From NCBI GenBank assembly GCA_000437495.1, contig FR897874.1, forward strand, positions 1 through 9,511: a stretch of 9,511 bases of DNA, written 5' to 3'. The stretch's first letter is position 1, and each line of letters begins with the position of its first letter. This DNA comes from Prevotella sp. CAG:485. GTDB taxonomy: Bacteria; Bacteroidota; Bacteroidia; Bacteroidales; Muribaculaceae. The notes under the pieces were generated by a model. The model saw only the letters and a program-made list of their open reading frames with translations. It searched no databases and was not told where the DNA came from. The translations under genes were made by a program, and so were the position numbers. Below, piece by piece: positions 5,745-9,511 of this stretch.

Positions 5745-6977
5745 ATGAGCAAAAACATTACCACCGGCATAGCCGGTAACCAAAACATTGTGAGCGGCGC
5801 GCCGCTTACCACTCAACTGGCCACAGAGGCATCGCCCACGCTGATGGGCGCAAGCATAGACCGCGCAGTGACGCGGGTACGCCCCATGGCAACGCCCCTC
5901 GACCAGATTTCGCGCCTGGGGCATGTGCGCAACGCCGACGCCCTCGAGGTGGATTACTACTCGGCCGACATCCGCGCCGACTCTACAACCACCGTGGCAT
6001 GGGGTACCTTCTCCGACACCGACGACGGTATGCAGACCTCCACGGTGAAGGTAAATGACTCCTCGCTGTTCGAGCCGTCGGAATGTGTGATGATTGAGTG
6101 CGCCGACGGCAACAACGAATCGGCCTACGTCAGCGACAAAGACGACACCTCGCTGACGCTCATCGGCCCGATGAGCGGCGACACCGCCAACTACACCGGC
6201 AAGATTGTGCGTATGGGTCGTGCGGCCACGCAGCTCGACGTACAGACGCCGCAATACAGCGTGTTGCCCCGCAAGCGCACCAACTTCTGCCAGATCTTCA
6301 AGATGCAGATTGAGCAGAGCATAGTGATGAAGCTGAGCCACAAAGAGATTGGCTGGGACTTCACCGACCAGCAGGAGGCCGCCGTGTACGACATGCGCCT
6401 CGGCATGGAGAAACAGTTCCTCTTCGGCCACCGCATGAAGGTGTACGACCCGCGCAAGCAGGAGACCGTAACCGTAACGGAAGGCATCTGGCACCAGGCC
6501 GGCAAGGAGGTAGAGCTTCAGCTCGACTCGCTGAAGGCCGCCGACATGGTCGACGTGATGCGCACCGCCTTCACCGGCAACAGCGGTTCGCGCCGCAAGG
6601 TGCTGATAGCCGGGTCGGGGCTGATAGCCGCCCTGAACAAGATGGAGAGTACGAAGATGCTCTCGGCGCTCGACCAGGAGACCGTATGGGGCATCGACTT
6701 CAACGTCATCCAGAGCAAGTTCGGCAGGCTGTATGTGGTCTTCTCGGAGGTGTTCGACGCCATGGGTCGTCCCGACGACGGCATCATAGTGGACCCCGAA
6801 TACATACAGAAGCACGTGTTCATCCCCTTCCGTGCCGACCGTCTGGACCTGCGCGGTAGCGGTCAGCGCAACACCGAGGCGATGGTGCTCACCGAGGCTT
6901 CCTGCCTGACCCTGCGTTACCCCAACGCCCACACCCGCATCCTCGGCCAGCGCAGCGCCTCACTGCCCAAAGGGTAA
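5745..6977 (+). CDS. Phage major capsid protein, SU10-like (DUF5309) family
   Basis: This 410-residue protein resembles the SU10/DUF5309 family of HK97-fold major capsid proteins found in podoviruses. Family-like traits, judged from memory, are the N-terminal segment with PMATPLDQISRLG (about 48-60), the region with beta strands and acidic loops at about 75-170, and MEKQFLFGHRM near 220-230. Further ones are a Rossmann-like stretch RKVLIAGSGLIAAL at about 285-298 and the C-terminal IIVDPEYIQKHVFIPFRADRLDLRGSGQRNTEAMVL core. The reading frame is intact with good codon use, so the gene is under selection. It sits behind the scaffold-like gene and ahead of adaptor and portal candidates. Its leader is A-rich with a weak purine tract and no own promoter is visible in the 204-bp gap. 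A hairpin follows. Because a portal is nearby, a simple encapsulin is unlikely. Confidence 0.82.
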   Translation: MSKNITTGIAGNQNIVSGAPLTTQLATEASPTLMGASIDRAVTRVRPMATPLDQISRLGHVRNADALEVDYYSADIRADSTTTVAWGTFSDTDDGMQTSTVKVNDSSLFEPSECVMIECADGNNESAYVSDKDDTSLTLIGPMSGDTANYTGKIVRMGRAATQLDVQTPQYSVLPRKRTNFCQIFKMQIEQSIVMKLSHKEIGWDFTDQQEAAVYDMRLGMEKQFLFGHRMKVYDPRKQETVTVTEGIWHQAGKEVELQLDSLKAADMVDVMRTAFTGNSGSRRKVLIAGSGLIAALNKMESTKMLSALDQETVWGIDFNVIQSKFGRLYVVFSEVFDAMGRPDDGIIVDPEYIQKHVFIPFRADRLDLRGSGQRNTEAMVLTEASCLTLRYPNAHTRILGQRSASLPKG

Positions 6978-7020
6978 ACGACACTGCCGCCACAACATTT
7001 AAAATTATTGTCTGACAACC

Positions 7021-7063
7021 GGGCGGCGCCGCACATTAAATCTGAAAACAGCCGGCGCCGCCC
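7021..7063 (+). terminator. GC-rich hairpin between capsid and adaptor genes
   Basis: A perfect 11-bp inverted repeat, GGGCGGCGCCG at 7021-7031 and CGGCGCCGCCC at 7053-7063, encloses an AT-rich 21-nt loop. It lies 43 bp after the capsid stop and 18 bp before the next start. The following ATTTATTAAAAA is AT-rich but not a clean U-tract, so a partial terminator or an RNA stabiliser/processing hairpin is more likely than a full terminator. It would let the capsid message outnumber the portal message. Confidence 0.5.
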
Positions 7064-7081
7064 ATTTATTAAAAAGCAAAG

Positions 7082-7615
7082 ATGAAGAACTATACAGAAA
7101 CCGAGATGCTGAATCTCTACCGCAACCGCCTGGGCCTGAGTCGCACGCTGATGCTGCCAGCCGAGAACGAGCGCCAACCCCTTGACCGCGAGCTCCTTGA
7201 CGTGCTCCATGCCCGTTACCGCCACCTGTTGGCCACGGCGCCCATAGAGTATCTGCCCGTAGAGAACCTGGGACCCGCTTGCACGGCGCAGATGCTGAGC
7301 AACGACCGCATGAGCATCACCCTGAGCGACCGGTGCATCCGTCCGGTGAGCCTTCAGCTCGACACCTGGGAAGAGGCCGTATATCGCTTCCACGAGGCCG
7401 GCACCAACTACCACAAGCGCCAGCGGCTGAGCCTGTTGCGCGGCACACGCCTCAACCCGGCCGTGTTCCGCAGTGCCGACCGACTCATCGTCTACGGCGT
7501 GGGCACGAACCTGCGAGTCATCACCCCCGGCTACGAGCTGAGAGCCGTTACAGAGCCGGTGGACGGCACCTTCCGCCTGTCAGAAATCCTCTTACCCCAG
7601 ATGCTTGAGCCATGA
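7082..7615 (+). CDS. Hypothetical virion protein, candidate head-to-tail adaptor
   Basis: I do not recognise a named domain in this 177-residue protein. It has a helical N-terminal half (residues 5-53, with TETEMLNLYRNRLG and LDRELLDVLHARYRHLL), then a mainly beta C-terminal half. Notable stretches are RPVSLQLDTWEEAVYRFHEAG at about 87-107 and LNPAVFRSADRLIVYGVG at about 124-141. No signal peptide or membrane segment is seen. Its size, and its place after the capsid gene and directly before the portal, fit a head-completion or portal-adaptor protein of podoviruses. That role is inference from context. The stop overlaps the portal start as ATGA, implying coupled translation and linked dosage. 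Confidence 0.65.
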   Translation: MKNYTETEMLNLYRNRLGLSRTLMLPAENERQPLDRELLDVLHARYRHLLATAPIEYLPVENLGPACTAQMLSNDRMSITLSDRCIRPVSLQLDTWEEAVYRFHEAGTNYHKRQRLSLLRGTRLNPAVFRSADRLIVYGVGTNLRVITPGYELRAVTEPVDGTFRLSEILLPQMLEP

Positions 7616-8925
7616 GCAAGAAACTGATAACCCGCTGCGAGGATGCGTGGATGACTCTGGAGCCCTTCCGCCGCGGGCGGCGCCGCTGCAAACGGCTGAG
7701 CTACGGCACCGAGGGCACCTCGGCCAACAACCTCATCCGCCAGCTGCTGAAATCTGTTGTGGGCCGTTACCGCTACCTCCGCGCCGGAACGCAGGTAAAC
7801 CTCGATTTGGACGTGCGCAACGACCTTGACCTGGACGCCCGCAGCCTTGAGGAGTTCCTCATCAGCGGCATGACCGTGAACCGCCTGCGCCTTGACCCCA
7901 CCGAGGGGAAGACAGCCTTTGTGAACGTGTCGCCCGACCGTATGTTCTTCAGCCGCTTTATGGAGCCGGACGGCAGCGACGCCACCATGATAGGCATGCT
8001 GCACGACTTCAGCGCCACGATGCTGCTTCAGCACTTCGGCAACAGCGATCCTTACCGCTGCCGCGCCCTGATGGAGCATTACCGCGGCAAAGAGGGGAGC
8101 GAGAGCTCGGCACCCTGCTTAGAGGAGAATATAGACTGGCAGATACCCTCTATGGGGGGCTACGTCAGGGTGATAGAAGTGTGGCGTCGGCAGCCCGTGC
8201 ATACCCTTCACTGCCACGACCTGAAGCACGCCGAATACATCACCCTTCCCTTCAGCGAAGAGGCCATGAACGGTCTGGAGCGCCTTCAGGCAGAGCGTCG
8301 GCGCGACGGCGAGCCGGGCGTTACGGTGCTGATGAAGACCGATGCGGCATGGCTGCAGACGTGGCTCTCCCCCTCGGGGCTGATACTGAAAGAGACCCTG
8401 CGCCCCGACGGCAGTCTCCCCTTTGTGATGCGCCTCTACCCGATGACCGACGGCGAGACACATTCGCTTGTGGCCGACGTGGCGCCGCAGCAACAGCACA
8501 TCAACCGCCTTGTGGAGCTGCTTGACCGCGTCATCGACCAGAGCGCCAAGGGAGTGCTGCTCTTTCCCACCGAACAGCTACCCGACGGCTTCACCTGGCG
8601 CGATATGCGTCGCATCTGGGCCGAGCCGGGCGCCATCATCCCTTACAAACGCACCTCGCGGCAGGTGTCGCCGCAGCAAGTCTCGGGAACGGGCTGGAAC
8701 CAGGGCGCCGCCGAGATGCTGAAGACCCAGATAAGCCTCTTTGCCGAAGTGAGCGGTATGGCACCCTCGTTCAGAGGTCGCGAAGCCGCCTTTGCAGGCT
8801 CGGAAGCCGCCAAGGTGGACAGCGAGAACGCCTCAATAGCCCTGCTCGACATCATGGGCGCTTTCCACGCCTTCGTGGCGCAGAGAAACAAATTATTAAC
8901 CCAACTTAAACCCCAAACACTATGA
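7612..8925 (+). CDS. Phage portal protein, N-terminally short
   Basis: The portal is the ring at the capsid vertex through which DNA passes. The 437-residue product resembles P22-like podovirus portals. Recognised from memory are SANNLIRQLLKSVVGRYRYL at about 37-56 (core entry helix), VAPQQQHINRLVELLDRVIDQSAKGVLL at about 290-317 (stem helices), WAEPGAIIPYK at 336-346, and NQGAAEMLKTQISLFAEVSG at 363-382. The last segment is SGxxPSFRGREAAFAGSEAAKVDSENASIALLDIMGAFHAF, residues 381-421, like the C-terminal clip/wing region. Many relatives carry extra sequence before the NNLIRQL helix and after the last helix, so this one looks trimmed at both ends. The start is fixed by the ATGA overlap with the preceding gene. 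The last bases form a second ATGA overlap with the next gene. Confidence 0.72.
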   Translation: MSKKLITRCEDAWMTLEPFRRGRRRCKRLSYGTEGTSANNLIRQLLKSVVGRYRYLRAGTQVNLDLDVRNDLDLDARSLEEFLISGMTVNRLRLDPTEGKTAFVNVSPDRMFFSRFMEPDGSDATMIGMLHDFSATMLLQHFGNSDPYRCRALMEHYRGKEGSESSAPCLEENIDWQIPSMGGYVRVIEVWRRQPVHTLHCHDLKHAEYITLPFSEEAMNGLERLQAERRRDGEPGVTVLMKTDAAWLQTWLSPSGLILKETLRPDGSLPFVMRLYPMTDGETHSLVADVAPQQQHINRLVELLDRVIDQSAKGVLLFPTEQLPDGFTWRDMRRIWAEPGAIIPYKRTSRQVSPQQVSGTGWNQGAAEMLKTQISLFAEVSGMAPSFRGREAAFAGSEAAKVDSENASIALLDIMGAFHAFVAQRNKLLTQLKPQTL

Positions 8926-9511
8926 TACTCGACAATATGCAACAACGGAGCTGGCCACTCCATATTCACGGCAACGTCATGGACCTGGAAAACAGTCGTC
9001 CGGACACCTTCGACTGTTTTCACCCCGTGGTCCTGCCCACCCTGCTGGCCATTACGGGCCGCAAGATGGTGGGTATAGACCGGCGCGGCGAGTTCGACAA
9101 TATCATCAGCCTCGACGCCGAGAAAGGCATCCTCTACCTTGAAGGCACCCTTGACCGCTACCACATCTATATACAGCGCGAGGAGATTATAGACGGACAG
9201 GCGGGTGCCGTTGAAGAGACCTCGCCGTGCGGCGATTTCCTTGTCTGCCGCCGTGCCGACGGCACCCTGCGGTTTCTGCGCTGGGAGGATGACATCTCCG
9301 ACTACACCGCCCTCGGCAGCCTGCCTAAGGACCTGCGTTTCACCGTCGAGTACGAGGCCGAGACGCCCGTAACCTTCAGCATAGAGGCCTGCACATGGAG
9401 CCGCAAGGTAGCCGACCTGCGCACCGGCGTGCCCGAGAGCGTGCGTAGCCAGACCGAAGGCGCCGTGAAACGCGCGTGGGAGAAGGCCCTGGAGAGCTGC
9501 CGCAACGGCGG
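8922..9511 (+). CDS. Partial protein, candidate beta-rich tail (nozzle-like) component
   Basis: An open frame of 196 codons begins at the ATG overlapping the portal stop (ATGA) and runs off the window with no stop codon, so the C-terminus is unknown. The visible part is rich in short beta strands: PLHIHGN (12-18), RKMVGIDRRGEFDNIISLD, KGILYLEGTLDRYHIYIQ, then DFLVCRRADGTLRFLRWED. A more helical stretch ends the window (about 165-195, SVRSQTEGAVKRAWEKALES). Repeated strand pairs with G/D turns resemble blades of a beta-propeller such as those of T7-like tubular tail nozzle proteins. I hold this as a weak structural guess; no motif proves it. Position directly after a portal supports a virion tail role. 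Confidence 0.55.
   Translation, partial: MILDNMQQRSWPLHIHGNVMDLENSRPDTFDCFHPVVLPTLLAITGRKMVGIDRRGEFDNIISLDAEKGILYLEGTLDRYHIYIQREEIIDGQAGAVEETSPCGDFLVCRRADGTLRFLRWEDDISDYTALGSLPKDLRFTVEYEAETPVTFSIEACTWSRKVADLRTGVPESVRSQTEGAVKRAWEKALESCRNG

Noticed and set aside
5727..6932. 401-residue antisense frame over the capsid gene
   Set aside because: Its product is His/Val/Gly-rich and shaped by the complement of a GC-rich gene; the plus-strand product is a recognisable capsid protein.
5745..6977. Capsid-fold protein as an encapsulin nanocompartment
   Set aside because: A portal-like gene, an adaptor candidate and a scaffold-like gene sit beside it, and the length and sequence fit SU10-type phage capsids better; no cargo enzyme is present.

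Overview
The window looks like a Bacteroidales chromosome. The evidence is promoters of the TTTG-N20-TAnnTTTG type, A-rich leaders without clear Shine-Dalgarno sites, and an exported multidomain GH2 glycosidase linked to galK and galM. The genes are GC-rich and the gaps between them are AT-rich. Assignment below order level is not possible; a GC-rich gut lineage is a guess.

Left half, minus strand (45-4721): a galactose operon read in the order exported GH2 beta-galactosidase, galK (galactokinase), galM (aldose 1-epimerase). A good promoter lies at 4809-4840. The GH2 enzyme would release galactose outside the cytoplasm, GalM would interconvert the anomers, and GalK would phosphorylate alpha-galactose. 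No transporter, galT or galE is visible.

Right half, plus strand (5019 to the window end): a divergent operon of podovirus-like virion genes. It holds a low-complexity scaffold-like protein, a major capsid protein of the SU10/DUF5309 kind, a 177-residue candidate head-to-tail adaptor, a short portal protein, and the start of a probable beta-strand-rich tail (nozzle-like) protein that runs off the window. The last three genes are joined by ATGA stop/start overlaps. Two overlapping promoters (4927-4986) stand before the first gene, and a strong hairpin (7021-7063) separates the capsid gene from the genes after it. No integrase, terminase, protease or lysis gene is seen. The order (capsid before portal) and the short portal are unlike a standard prophage. 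A resident prophage, a decayed one, and a domesticated capsid system (gene transfer agent or similar) all remain possible.

A second theme is short tandem repeats. At least six arrays of exactly 9-bp units occur in the first 5.7 kb, both between genes and inside the scaffold-like gene. Four of them share an AGCTA-type core. The identical unit AGCTAAAAA flanks galM and precedes the capsid gene 5.6 kb away. The 297-bp divergent spacer 4722-5018 holds one array plus the promoters for both operons. The 204-bp gap 5541-5744 holds another array, a 19-bp direct repeat and an A-rich leader.
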